A DNA stretch of 17,962 nt. Source: an uncultured Bacteroidia bacterium. Its GTDB lineage: Bacteria; Bacteroidota; Bacteroidia; Bacteroidales; UBA932. Below, piece by piece: positions 6,890 through 14,686 of this stretch. Position 1 is the stretch's first letter. The number at the start of each line of letters is the position of its first letter. The stretch is taken from assembly GCA_902767465.1 (NCBI GenBank), contig CACXHM010000003.1:1-17962 (forward strand). Reading direction: 5' to 3'. A program made the translations under genes and the position numbers. The notes under the pieces were generated by a model, which saw only the letters and a program-made list of their open reading frames with translations, ran no database searches and had not been told where the DNA came from.

Positions 6890-7747
6890 ATGATAAAGTT
6901 GTCCACAACGGTTAAAATCGATCCTCTCCCTGTCAAGATCAGTTTGTCAGACACCATTATGGTTGTCGGAAGTTGCTTTGCAGATTCAGTAGGACAGAGA
7001 CTGGCCCAGAGCGGTTTCAACGTATGTATCAACCCTTTTGGCACTCTGTACAACCCGGTTTCCATCGCCAACTCTCTCGCCCGCCTCTCCCATCCGCGAC
7101 CTTTCAGCGAAGAGGAATGCGTTGAGATGGGTGCCGGTGCAGGTTTGATCTGCTCCTGGTGGCATCATACATCATTTGCAAGAAGTTCATGCAAAGAATT
7201 TCTGGAGGTAGCGAATGCATCATTGCAAAGAGCCTCTGAGTTTTGGAAAGAAAGCAAAAAAGTCATTGTCACTCTTGGCACTGCAATGGTATGGAGACGC
7301 GTTTCCGACGGAGAAATTGTCTCGAATTGCCTCAAGCGGCCTTCCAGGGAATTCTCCCACGAGATACTCATTGTCGGCAATGTTGCAGCCATTTTAAAAA
7401 ATGTCATTACATCATACCCCGATAAAGAATTCATTTTTACAGTCAGTCCGATCCGTCACCTTGGGGAAGGTGCCCACAGCAACTCGATAAGCAAGGCTAC
7501 GTTACTGCTGGCACTGGATTCCGCTCTTCAGGGCACAGGCGCTTGTTATTATCCTTCATACGAAATACTGCTCGACGAACTCAGGGACTACCGATACTAC
7601 ACGGAGGACCTGGTCCATCCATCAAAGACGGCGGTAGATATCATTTACGAACGTTTTCTGGATGCCGTCACAGTTGAAGAAGAACGTAAAAAAATAGAGA
7701 GGAACGAAAAAGAATTCCGATTCCTCTCTCACAGGGAAATGCATTGA
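6890..7747 (+). CDS. GSCFA-domain protein
   Basis: This 285-residue cytoplasmic protein belongs to the GSCFA family, named for its N-terminal motif, seen here as VVGSCFAD (25-32). Other family features follow: a conserved NPFGTLYNP (48-56), a TLGTAMVWRR segment with strand character (128-137), FTVSPIRHLGEG (183-194) and a C-terminal YRYYTEDLVHPS (243-254). The GSC...Ser and the DLVHPS ending recall SGNH/GDSL-type hydrolases, in which an Asp-x-x-His pair near the C-terminus completes the active site. No substrate is established that I know of. There is no signal peptide or membrane segment. It is divergent from GH97, and its stop is one base from the stop of the convergent adk. Confidence 0.88.
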   Translation: MIKLSTTVKIDPLPVKISLSDTIMVVGSCFADSVGQRLAQSGFNVCINPFGTLYNPVSIANSLARLSHPRPFSEEECVEMGAGAGLICSWWHHTSFARSSCKEFLEVANASLQRASEFWKESKKVIVTLGTAMVWRRVSDGEIVSNCLKRPSREFSHEILIVGNVAAILKNVITSYPDKEFIFTVSPIRHLGEGAHSNSISKATLLLALDSALQGTGACYYPSYEILLDELRDYRYYTEDLVHPSKTAVDIIYERFLDAVTVEEERKKIERNEKEFRFLSHREMH

Positions 7748-7748
7748 A

Positions 7749-8324
7749 TCAAAGCGTATCCATGAGCGCAAGCACCCTTTCCTCGACTTCCGGGATAGTG
7801 CCGACTGCGTTCACCTCATGATAGATACCTTTTGCTTTGTAGATTTCGATCAGTGGTTCTGTTTTGGCATGGTAGGTCTTGATGCGATTGGCGATTGTTT
7901 CGTCGTTGGCATCATCGGCACGTCCTTCAATGAGTGCGCGCCCCTTGATTCTTTGCTTGATTACGTCATCGGGGATCATCAAAGAAATGACACCCGTCAC
8001 ATACTCATCGCGCGACTCAAGCATTTCGTCCAGATCCATAGCCTGCTGTACAGTGCGTGGAAAGCCATCGAGAAGGAATCCCTTGACATGAGGATTTGCG
8101 GCGAAAGTATTCGCTATCATTCCCTCCACGACTTCGTCAGGCACAAAATCGCCTTTTTCAATCAATGCCTGTGCGTGCTTGCCCAGTTCTGTACCGGAAG
8201 CAATTTCGCTGCGGAGCAATTCTCCGGTGGAAATGTGCTTCAGATGAAACCTTTTAACCATAGGAGCAGCATGTGTGCCCTTTCCGGCACCCGGAGGGCC
8301 GAAGAGTATAAAGTACTTTTGCAT
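7749..8324 (-). CDS. adk: Adenylate kinase
   Basis: Adk interconverts ATP + AMP and 2 ADP in the cytoplasm. The 191 residues show the P-loop GPPGAGKGT (9-17), the AMP-binding HISTGELLR (31-39), DGFPRTVQQA (86-95), and a short LID with the arginines KGRALIEGRADD (about 127-138), instead of the long zinc-type lid of other bacteria. The short form is usual in Bacteroidota. It starts one base after the hpt stop (minus strand TAA then T then ATG), so hpt and adk form a purine-salvage and nucleotide-balance operon. Confidence 0.95.
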   Translation of the reverse strand: MQKYFILFGPPGAGKGTHAAPMVKRFHLKHISTGELLRSEIASGTELGKHAQALIEKGDFVPDEVVEGMIANTFAANPHVKGFLLDGFPRTVQQAMDLDEMLESRDEYVTGVISLMIPDDVIKQRIKGRALIEGRADDANDETIANRIKTYHAKTEPLIEIYKAKGIYHEVNAVGTIPEVEERVLALMDTL

Positions 8325-8325
8325 A

Positions 8326-8895
8326 TTATTGTTCCAACACGTAAATATCTTTTAAATTGCGTCCGAGTTCATCATAATCGAGGCCGAAACCAACGATGAA
8401 ACGGTTTGGAATTTCAGCTCCGACATAATCGAGATTACAGCGTTTGTTGAAAACCTCCGGCTTAAGCAGCATGGTGCAGATACGGACATCTTTTGCACCT
8501 TTGTCGAGAAGTTTTTTCTTTAGTTCGACAATGGTATTGCCGGTATCAACAATATCTTCGCAGACAATCACGCTCCTGCCTTTGATATCGGTGCTGAGCG
8601 GCATCACCTCGCGTACTACCCCTGTTGAACTGGTACCCACATAGGACGATAGTTTCATGGAAGCAAGTTCAACGGGGAAAGAAAGCCTTTCCATCAGTTC
8701 TCCGGTAAACATGATTGATCCATGAAGGATGCATAAGAGTACCGGAATGTCAGTTTCCTGTCTTTTGGAGTAATCGTGATTTTTGTCGCAGAAATCTGCA
8801 TTGAGTTTGTCGGCTACACCATCGATGATCTTACTGACCTGCTCGTAAGGCATGTAGGGGACGAATACCTTGTCGTGAATCTGAATTTTTTCCAT
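8326..8895 (-). CDS. hpt: Hypoxanthine (guanine) phosphoribosyltransferase
   Basis: This enzyme attaches phosphoribose from PRPP to hypoxanthine or guanine to give IMP or GMP. The 189 residues include CILHGSIMF (55-63, PPi-binding loop), the mobile loop SSYVGTSSTG (83-92), the PRPP motif VIVCEDIVDTGNT (109-121), LLKPE (143-147) and the late GFGLDYDELGRN (169-180). It is first gene of the operon with adk. Whether it prefers hypoxanthine or guanine cannot be judged from these motifs. Confidence 0.94.
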   Translation of the reverse strand: MEKIQIHDKVFVPYMPYEQVSKIIDGVADKLNADFCDKNHDYSKRQETDIPVLLCILHGSIMFTGELMERLSFPVELASMKLSSYVGTSSTGVVREVMPLSTDIKGRSVIVCEDIVDTGNTIVELKKKLLDKGAKDVRICTMLLKPEVFNKRCNLDYVGAEIPNRFIVGFGLDYDELGRNLKDIYVLEQ

Positions 8896-8913
8896 GGTTT
8901 CTCGTTCAAGGCA

Positions 8914-8921
8914 TAAAGTTA
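8914..8921 (-). promoter_or_regulatory. Candidate -7 element of hpt-adk
   Basis: The minus strand reads TAACTTTA, one mismatch from TAnnTTTG, ending 18 bases before the hpt ATG. It lies within the 54-base gap shared with the divergent HhH gene. Confidence 0.4.
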
Positions 8922-8934
8922 AGCATTTTTTACG

Positions 8935-8942
8935 TATCTTAG
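8935..8942 (+). promoter_or_regulatory. Candidate -7 element of the HhH-barrel gene
   Basis: TATCTTAG is one mismatch from TAnnTTTG and ends seven bases before ATG 8950, again implying a very short leader. It is back to back with the hpt candidate at 8914-8921. Confidence 0.4.
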
Positions 8943-8949
8943 CACTGCT

Positions 8950-10572
8950 ATGAAAATACTTCTTGATTTATTGGGGGCAATTCTGCTCCTTTCAGGCGCA
9001 TCCAGCGCCGAAGAACTGGACGAAAACGAGTTCGAACGTTATTCAGCACTCTCTGTCCATCCTGTCTGCATCAACCTGGCATCAAGGGCAAGACTTGCAT
9101 CCTGCGGCCTGTTCAGCGCATATCAGGCCGCAAGCCTTCATGACTATATTCTCAGGAGCGGCGATATCCTTTCGGCGTCCGAACTGGGCACCGTTCCGGG
9201 GTTTACACAGGAGCAGGCGGCGGCGTTGCAGTACTTCGTCTCGTTCGAAAGCCGCCGTTCTCCCGGGAGGAGACGGAACAGACGACTGCAGCAGAGCGCC
9301 ATGCTGCGTTATTCTGGAGATGCCGGCAGCGGAAAATACCATGCCCGTTACGGCGAAAGCGCAGAGCTCTTCGTTTCACAAAGAGATGCTTCCACTGTGA
9401 GTCTTGCCTTGTATGGCAGACGGCCGTGGAAGATGGTAGCAGGCGATTTCAATGCGCGTCTTGCACAGGGGCTGCTTGCATGGAGCGGTTTTTCGATGAG
9501 CGGAGTGCCCACTGTCACTGCTTTCAGGCGCAATGCCACCGGCTTCTCCCCAACCGGCTCGTTCAGTCCTGCAATGCGGGGCCTTGCAGCAGAATGGGCG
9601 TCGCAGAGTTGGTCAACTGGAGCCGCAGCCACCCTGGACGGCAGGATGATGGGCTATATTACACTCGGCGGCAGATGGTTCTCGCTTGGAGCAAACGGCT
9701 GCACCGGGCCGGAATCAAATGGCATTTCACTTGACTGGAAACTCGGCAACGGGCACGTGCTATGTTTTGGCGAGGCTGCCTGGCATAGTGCTCCTGCAGC
9801 GATTTGCGGTTTAAGTTGGACACCGGCATACAAAACCGAAGCGGCCCTGCTGCTGCGCTGGTACTCCCCCGGATTCAACAGTATCGGCGCGGGAGCAGTG
9901 CGGTCATCTACCAAGGTCCACGACGAAGCGGGTCTTTCGGCCGGCTTCAATCACAGATGGCTGGGGTTTACAGCAGATCTTGCGGTCCATCCTGAAAAAC
10001 TGCGGCAACGGAAAAAAGAATACCAGCAGTTCAAGTCGGTGATGAATGTGACACCGGCATTTACATTCAAACGCGTGGAACTGAGGCCATCGCTTCGCTG
10101 GACCGAAAGAATGCGCATGAGTCCAGCTCCCGGAGGCTACAATACGGAATGGCGGCACGATCTCAGGGCCTGCCTGGATTTTTCACTTGCGGGATGGAAA
10201 ACAGGCATCAAACTGAACGGCGTGCAGAATTCGGGCCGCCGGCCAGGATACCTCGCAAGTTTTGAAGCCGGTTACAGGACTCCTTCCGACACGGCCAAAA
10301 TACAGTTGTTCTGCTATATGAAAGGAACGACATGTGAGACTCCTGACTGGGCATCACGCATATACTCTTACGAAAGGGATCTGCCAGGAGCATTCAACGT
10401 GCCGGCATGGTACGGCAGCATGCATGGATGCTCGTTCGTGGCCGGCATAAAGTACCGTCATCGCAAAATCCGGCATCAGCTTAATCTGCGCTGCGCCATT
10501 ACTCATTATGCGAAACAATCCGGCAAGGCGCCACGAAGGGAACTGAAACTTCAGTACCAGATTTCGCTGTAA
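8950..10572 (+). CDS. Exported helix-hairpin-helix protein with probable outer-membrane beta-barrel
   Basis: The 540-residue product has a signal peptide (1-20, ending SGASSA). A ComEA-like helix-hairpin-helix region follows at about 38-98: the INLASRARLASCGLFSAYQA half and the second half SASELGTVPGFTQEQAAAL match the 'INLNTA...L..LPFL...QI' and 'L.ELQAVPGF....I' pattern of Bacteroidota HhH proteins. A short very basic linker (RRSPGRRRNRRLQ, 102-114) leads into about 420 residues of alternating polar and hydrophobic strands rich in Gly, Trp and Tyr, ending KLQYQISL, as expected of an outer-membrane barrel whose last strand ends in a hydrophobic residue. HhH modules normally bind DNA, so a role in DNA at the cell surface is imaginable, but I know of no proven function. 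It stands alone between hpt (divergent) and murF (convergent). Confidence 0.75.
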   Translation: MKILLDLLGAILLLSGASSAEELDENEFERYSALSVHPVCINLASRARLASCGLFSAYQAASLHDYILRSGDILSASELGTVPGFTQEQAAALQYFVSFESRRSPGRRRNRRLQQSAMLRYSGDAGSGKYHARYGESAELFVSQRDASTVSLALYGRRPWKMVAGDFNARLAQGLLAWSGFSMSGVPTVTAFRRNATGFSPTGSFSPAMRGLAAEWASQSWSTGAAATLDGRMMGYITLGGRWFSLGANGCTGPESNGISLDWKLGNGHVLCFGEAAWHSAPAAICGLSWTPAYKTEAALLLRWYSPGFNSIGAGAVRSSTKVHDEAGLSAGFNHRWLGFTADLAVHPEKLRQRKKEYQQFKSVMNVTPAFTFKRVELRPSLRWTERMRMSPAPGGYNTEWRHDLRACLDFSLAGWKTGIKLNGVQNSGRRPGYLASFEAGYRTPSDTAKIQLFCYMKGTTCETPDWASRIYSYERDLPGAFNVPAWYGSMHGCSFVAGIKYRHRKIRHQLNLRCAITHYAKQSGKAPRRELKLQYQISL

Positions 10573-10654
10573 TCAGCAACTGTCGGAAAATCAACGTATT
10601 ACACAAAAACTATCGGCCAAAGTTGCCGATAGTTTAGAAACAAAGCGCTGATTA
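10570..10654. repeat. Inverted repeat TAATCAGC / GCTGATTA around the murF terminator
   Basis: TAATCAGC (10570-10577) includes the stop codon of the HhH gene and is exactly mirrored by GCTGATTA (10647-10654). The two arms flank the terminator hairpin at 10607-10635. They could pair in a rightward read-through transcript, giving a larger branched 3' end. The spacing is wide, so chance cannot be excluded. Confidence 0.4.
10600..10635 (-). terminator. Terminator of the tgt-lptF/G-dut-murF operon
   Basis: An 11-bp perfect stem AAACTATCGGC / GCCGATAGTTT (10607-10617 with 10625-10635) closes a 7-base loop. On the minus strand it continues into TTTTTGTG, a usable T-tract, about 45 bases past the murF stop. 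On the plus strand the following bases are AGAAAC, so for the HhH gene it is at most a stabilising hairpin. Confidence 0.8.
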
Positions 10655-10680
10655 TCAACAATATAAGAAAAACGGGCAGA

Positions 10681-12015
10681 TTAGAGAGCTGCCAGAACGT
10701 TTTCCATCTTGATGCCGCGGGAGCCCTTGACCAGAATAAACTCCTTCGTAAAGAGTTCTGGCCGTGCGGAGATGTATGCAGACAAGGCCTCTGAAGAGGC
10801 AAAATGCCCGCGTATAATGGAGTCCTCTCCGGGGGTAATACTGAGAGAGGCCAACGCATGGCCGAATTCATCGCCCACGAGATATGCAGGCAAAGAATTG
10901 TCCATCAACATTTTTACTATACCAACATGTTCATCGAGCGAAGCTGATCCGAGTTCGCGCATATCTCCGAGCATGGCGATCTTTCTGTCCCCCTGCAATG
11001 ATGCCAGATTCTCAATGGCCTTGTGCATCGATGAAGGATTGGCGTTATAGGCATCAACGATCAAGGTATTACGTTCGGTCTTCATCAGCTGCGAACGGTT
11101 GTTCGAAGGAGTATAAGCCTCTATTGCCGCAATCGCCGCATCACGGTTAACGCCGAAATATTCGCTTATTGCAAGCGCGGCCAGCACGTTTTCTGCATTA
11201 TATGTCCCTACAAGGCGGGTATGGACCTCTTTATTCCCGATCCTCATGCTGAGGAAAGGGTTATTTGCTCCGCACGGCAGGATTTCAGCGTCCATCGATT
11301 CAAAACTGAATTCCCACTTGTGGCAGGCTTGCCTGTCGGCCTCGTGCGCAAGGTCAGCATGCTGCCGGTTTACAAAAATAACTGAGCCGGGATGAGAGCC
11401 AAGCCACCTGTACAGTTCGGTTTTTGCTTTCAACACTCCTTCATATGAGCCGAACCCGAGCAAATGGGCAGTTCCCACATTGGTAATGTAGCCATAATCA
11501 GGTCTGCTGACTTTAACGAGTTTTGCGATATCGTCGGGATGGTTCGCACCCATTTCCACCACGGCGATCTGCGCATCTACGGGAATGGAGAGCAGGGTCA
11601 AGGGAACCCCGATATCGTTATTGAGATTGCCTTTGGTGGAGCTCACACGGTATTTTGCTGCGAGAGCGGCGGTAATGAGCTCCTTTGTAGTGGTTTTGCC
11701 GTTTGTACCGGTGAGACCTATGACGGGAATGTCCAGCGTTTCGCGATGCAACACCGCAAGCGCCTGCATCGTCTTGAACGGATCTGGCACGGCGACCAAA
11801 CGGTCAATTGTATTTGCGCCTGCAGTCAGACGGGCATCGTCATTGACGACTGCGTAAGATGCACCGGCTTCGAGAGCCTTGAGGGCATAGTCATTGCCGT
11901 CGAAGTTCTCACCCCTGAGCGCAAAAAATATCGCACCCTCGGGGATATTCCGACTGTCGGTACTCACCTTGCAGCCGACAGAACGATAAATCGAATATAA
12001 TTCTTCCAGACTCAT
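10681..12015 (-). CDS. murF: UDP-N-acetylmuramoyl-tripeptide--D-alanyl-D-alanine ligase
   Basis: MurF adds D-Ala-D-Ala to the UDP-MurNAc-tripeptide, the last cytoplasmic step of the peptidoglycan precursor. The 444 residues show the substrate domain (1-95, with VSTDSRNIPEGAIFFALRG at 17-35), the ATP P-loop GLTGTNGKTTTK (100-111), the NLNNDIGVPLTLL segment, EMGANHPDDI, the FGSYEGVLKAKTELY region, and the C-terminal ligase domain with DAYNANPSSM and AMLGDMRELG. Its ATG overlaps the dut stop by four bases (ATGA at 12015-12012). Bacteroidota often keep murF outside the main division/cell-wall cluster, which fits this location. It is the last gene of the operon and is followed by a terminator. Confidence 0.95.
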   Translation of the reverse strand: MSLEELYSIYRSVGCKVSTDSRNIPEGAIFFALRGENFDGNDYALKALEAGASYAVVNDDARLTAGANTIDRLVAVPDPFKTMQALAVLHRETLDIPVIGLTGTNGKTTTKELITAALAAKYRVSSTKGNLNNDIGVPLTLLSIPVDAQIAVVEMGANHPDDIAKLVKVSRPDYGYITNVGTAHLLGFGSYEGVLKAKTELYRWLGSHPGSVIFVNRQHADLAHEADRQACHKWEFSFESMDAEILPCGANNPFLSMRIGNKEVHTRLVGTYNAENVLAALAISEYFGVNRDAAIAAIEAYTPSNNRSQLMKTERNTLIVDAYNANPSSMHKAIENLASLQGDRKIAMLGDMRELGSASLDEHVGIVKMLMDNSLPAYLVGDEFGHALASLSITPGEDSIIRGHFASSEALSAYISARPELFTKEFILVKGSRGIKMENVLAAL

Positions 12016-12446
12016 TTTGTTCCTGTGCTTCCAAAACCACCGTCGCCCCGGTCAGTTCCGCCCAGTTCGGCGACCTCTTCCCATTCGATATGCTCATGTC
12101 TGGCAAGTACCAATTGCGCTATTCTTTCTCCCGGCTCTACCACGAAAGGATCGGAAGAAAGATTAACCAGAATAACGCAGACCTCCCCCCGATAATCGGC
12201 ATCAATGGTTCCCGGGGTGTTGAGCACGGTAATACCCTTCTTTGCGGCAAGACCGCTGCGTGGACGCACCTGAACCTCATATCCCACAGGGATCTCCAAG
12301 AAAAGGCCCGTAGGAATCATTGCGCGCTGCAAAGGGGCAAGTGTAACGGGTGCATCCAAACGCGCCCTTACATCCATTCCTGCAGAAGCGACGGTAGCAT
12401 ACTGAGGAAGGTCATTTGAGGATGTGTTGACAACTTTTACGATCAT
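12012..12446 (-). CDS. dut: dUTP diphosphatase (dUTPase)
   Basis: Dut hydrolyses dUTP to dUMP and PPi, keeping uracil out of DNA and feeding dTMP synthesis. The 144 residues contain all five trimeric-dUTPase motifs: SAGMDVRA (21-28), RPRSGLAAKKGI (61-72), NTPGTIDADYRGE (76-88), EPGERIAQLVL (104-114) and the flexible glycine-rich tail RGDGGFGSTG (133-142). The frame stays open upstream to 12650 inside lptF/G, but family alignment begins at the MIVKVVNTSS start (12446), which is also where the upstream stop overlaps it by one base (TAATG). Confidence 0.96.
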   Translation of the reverse strand: MIVKVVNTSSNDLPQYATVASAGMDVRARLDAPVTLAPLQRAMIPTGLFLEIPVGYEVQVRPRSGLAAKKGITVLNTPGTIDADYRGEVCVILVNLSSDPFVVEPGERIAQLVLARHEHIEWEEVAELGGTDRGDGGFGSTGTK

Positions 12447-13525
12447 TATTTCTGGGCTTTTGTATAAAGGAATACAGTTATCAGGGCGAAAAGGATATTT
12501 GGAGTCCACAAAGCAAGCGCAGCCGGCATTGCGCCCGTATATACAAACATTTGTGAGAAGCGAAGGAACAGAATATAAGAGAAGGCCAGAGCAATGCCTA
12601 TGGCCAGGTTCCATCCGATGCCTCCCCGCCGTTTTCTGGAAGAAAGGCAAACTCCCATTATGGTAAGGATAATAGCGGAAAACGGCATTGCATAGCGATT
12701 GTGAAGCTCTATTTGGGCAAACATCACATTGGCATCCCCCCTCATATTCTGGGTATCTATAAGTTGGTTAAGTTCCCGGATAGGGAGCGTCTGCACGGTC
12801 TTGTCGTTCCGATAAAAATCCGTAACGGTAAGTTCTATTACAGTGTCTTTCTTTGCACCGCTGGTTATCCTGTCTTCGAGCCCGCTCGAATAATCACGGA
12901 TAAACCAGTTGCGCAGCGTCCAGCATTGCTTGGTACTGTCCCAGACAGCAGAATCGGCCTCGAGTTTGCTTGTGATTTTATTGCCCCTGACAGATTCAAG
13001 GCTGAATTTATATGCAGTATTGTTCCATTTGCTGAAAGACTCAACATATACGAACTCTCCCGGAGCTATCTGATAATGGACATTCCGCATCTTTGTCTTG
13101 TTCCTGTCCTTTACATATTTTTGCTCGAAAGCAGTTCTGGTAACGTTAGATCTGGGGATTACGTAAAGGTTAAGGCTCAATGAGAGAAGCGCAATGAGAA
13201 CGGCACACCCCACATATGGAACAAGTATCCTCGAATAACTCACCCCGCCGGAAAGCATGGCAATGAATTCGGAGTTGCCGGCCATTCTGGAAGTGAAGAA
13301 AATAACCGTAATAAACACGAACAGAGGACTGAACATGTTTATGAAATATGGGATGAAATTAATGTAGTACTCGAAAATAATCGCCTTTATGGGAGCCTCG
13401 TGCTTAACAAAATCATCAACCTTTTCGGAAATATCAAAGATAATGACGATGCCGATAATGAGCAGCAGGGCCATGAAGAAGGTCGTAATAAACTTCTTGG
13501 AAATGTACAGGTCCAGTTTTCTCAT
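12446..13525 (-). CDS. LptF/LptG-family lipopolysaccharide export permease
   Basis: LptF and LptG form the inner-membrane part of the LptB2FG transporter that pulls lipopolysaccharide from the inner membrane toward the outer membrane. The 359 residues have the family topology: three N-terminal membrane helices (about 12-31, 55-78, 100-121), a large periplasmic beta-jellyroll region (about 125-275) and three C-terminal helices, one beginning near YAMPFSAIILTIMGVCLSS. The opening LDLYISKKFITTFF is typical. I cannot tell F from G with certainty; the gene next to tgt is commonly called lptG/YjgQ in Bacteroidota. It overlaps the tgt stop by four bases (ATGA at 13525-13522) and the dut start by one. 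Confidence 0.92.
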   Translation of the reverse strand: MRKLDLYISKKFITTFFMALLLIIGIVIIFDISEKVDDFVKHEAPIKAIIFEYYINFIPYFINMFSPLFVFITVIFFTSRMAGNSEFIAMLSGGVSYSRILVPYVGCAVLIALLSLSLNLYVIPRSNVTRTAFEQKYVKDRNKTKMRNVHYQIAPGEFVYVESFSKWNNTAYKFSLESVRGNKITSKLEADSAVWDSTKQCWTLRNWFIRDYSSGLEDRITSGAKKDTVIELTVTDFYRNDKTVQTLPIRELNQLIDTQNMRGDANVMFAQIELHNRYAMPFSAIILTIMGVCLSSRKRRGGIGWNLAIGIALAFSYILFLRFSQMFVYTGAMPAALALWTPNILFALITVFLYTKAQK

Positions 13526-14652
13526 AGTCTCTGCATGAGTTTTGGGATAACGGCATCTTTCCAGGCAGCGTAATCTCCGGCCGCTATATGCTGGCGGGCG
13601 GTCCGGACAAGATCAAGATAGAATGCAAGGTTATGTTCGCTGGCAATCATCGCAGCAAACATTTCTCCGGAAATGAACAGATGCCTCAAGTACGCTTTCG
13701 TATAGAAATGATCGACATAGGAGCATCCAGACGGATCGAGTTCGGAGAAGTCGTCTTTCCAGCGTTCGTTTCGCATGTTCATGACCCCGTTCCATGTAAA
13801 AAGCATGCCATTCCGACCGTTTCTGGTGGGCATCACGCAGTCGAACATGTCAACCCCGCGCGCTATACCCTCAAGAATATTCCATGGTGTACCTACCCCC
13901 ATCAGGTAACGGGGACGGTTTTCCGGCAGAAGCGGGCACACCAATTCGAGCATCTCGTACATTTTTTCCGTCGGCTCTCCAACCGCGAGGCCACCGATGG
14001 CATATCCGTCAGCATCTATGCCGACAGCGTGCTCGACTGCTTCGCGGCGCAGATCTTCATAAACACAGCCCTGAATAATCGGAAAGAAGGTCTGGTCGTA
14101 GCCATAAAGGGGTTCTGTCTCACGGAAGCGCTTTGCAAAACGCTCGAGCCAGGACTTTGTCAGATTCAGGCTTTTCCTGGCATAAGCATGGTCGGCATCG
14201 CCGGGGCAGCATTCATCGAGTGCCATGATGATGTCGGCGCCGATGATGCGCTGGGTATCGACATTGTTTTCAGGAGTAAAAACATGCCTGGATCCATCGA
14301 TATGACTCTGGAAGGTACATCCTTCCGGAGTGAGTTTCCGGATAGGACTGAGACTGAAGACCTGGAATCCACCGCTGTCCGTAAGGATAGGACCGTCCCA
14401 ATGTTCGAATCGGTGCAGCCCTCCGGCCTGCCTGAGAATATCAAGGCCCGGACGGAGATAAAGGTGGTAGGTGTTTCCCAGTATTATCTCAGCGTGGATA
14501 TCTTCATTCAAATCCCGATGATAGACACCCTTTACAGAACCGACGGTTCCGACAGGCATGAAAATAGGGGTATTGATACGGCCATGGTCCGTCTCAATCA
14601 CACCGGTTCTGGCCTGGGAATACCGGTCGTCTGCTGTCTTCTTGAAAATCAT
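13522..14652 (-). CDS. tgt: tRNA-guanine transglycosylase (queuosine pathway)
   Basis: Tgt swaps guanine-34 of Asp, Asn, His and Tyr tRNAs for preQ1 (or queuine in some bacteria), leading to queuosine. The 376 residues show LGNTYHLYLRPG (58-69), the active-site TDSGGFQVFSL (91-101), GGLAVGEP (220-227), RYLMGVGTP (248-256), and VDMFDCVMPTRNGR (267-280), in which Asp271 matches the E. coli nucleophile D264. The zinc site is degenerate: positions matching E. coli C302, C304 and C307 are Gly309, Ser311 and Asp314, while the His (340) remains. All other core motifs are intact, so I expect an active enzyme held together without zinc. It is first in a coupled operon with lptF/G, dut and murF, and divergent from a nucleoside permease. 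Confidence 0.95.
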   Translation of the reverse strand: MIFKKTADDRYSQARTGVIETDHGRINTPIFMPVGTVGSVKGVYHRDLNEDIHAEIILGNTYHLYLRPGLDILRQAGGLHRFEHWDGPILTDSGGFQVFSLSPIRKLTPEGCTFQSHIDGSRHVFTPENNVDTQRIIGADIIMALDECCPGDADHAYARKSLNLTKSWLERFAKRFRETEPLYGYDQTFFPIIQGCVYEDLRREAVEHAVGIDADGYAIGGLAVGEPTEKMYEMLELVCPLLPENRPRYLMGVGTPWNILEGIARGVDMFDCVMPTRNGRNGMLFTWNGVMNMRNERWKDDFSELDPSGCSYVDHFYTKAYLRHLFISGEMFAAMIASEHNLAFYLDLVRTARQHIAAGDYAAWKDAVIPKLMQRL

Positions 14653-14656
14653 CCTT

Positions 14657-14664
14657 CAAATATA
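14657..14664 (-). promoter_or_regulatory. Candidate -7 element of the tgt operon, leaderless arrangement
   Basis: The minus strand reads TATATTTG, a full match to TAnnTTTG, ending four bases before the tgt ATG (14652). A transcript started at normal spacing would begin at about the A of the ATG. Confidence 0.6.
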
Positions 14665-14686
14665 ATGAAAATCCCGCGAAAAACTC

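Noticed and set aside
7818..8399. Rightward 193-residue open frame.
   Set aside because: It is antisense to adk and the end of hpt, both certain; no recognisable protein features.
11464..12000. Rightward 178-residue open frame.
   Set aside because: It is antisense to the N-terminal half of murF and resembles no family.
12447..12650. N-terminal extension of dut by about 68 residues.
   Set aside because: It lies inside lptF/G, has no dUTPase similarity, and dUTPases begin at about the ATG at 12446, which also overlaps the lptF/G stop.
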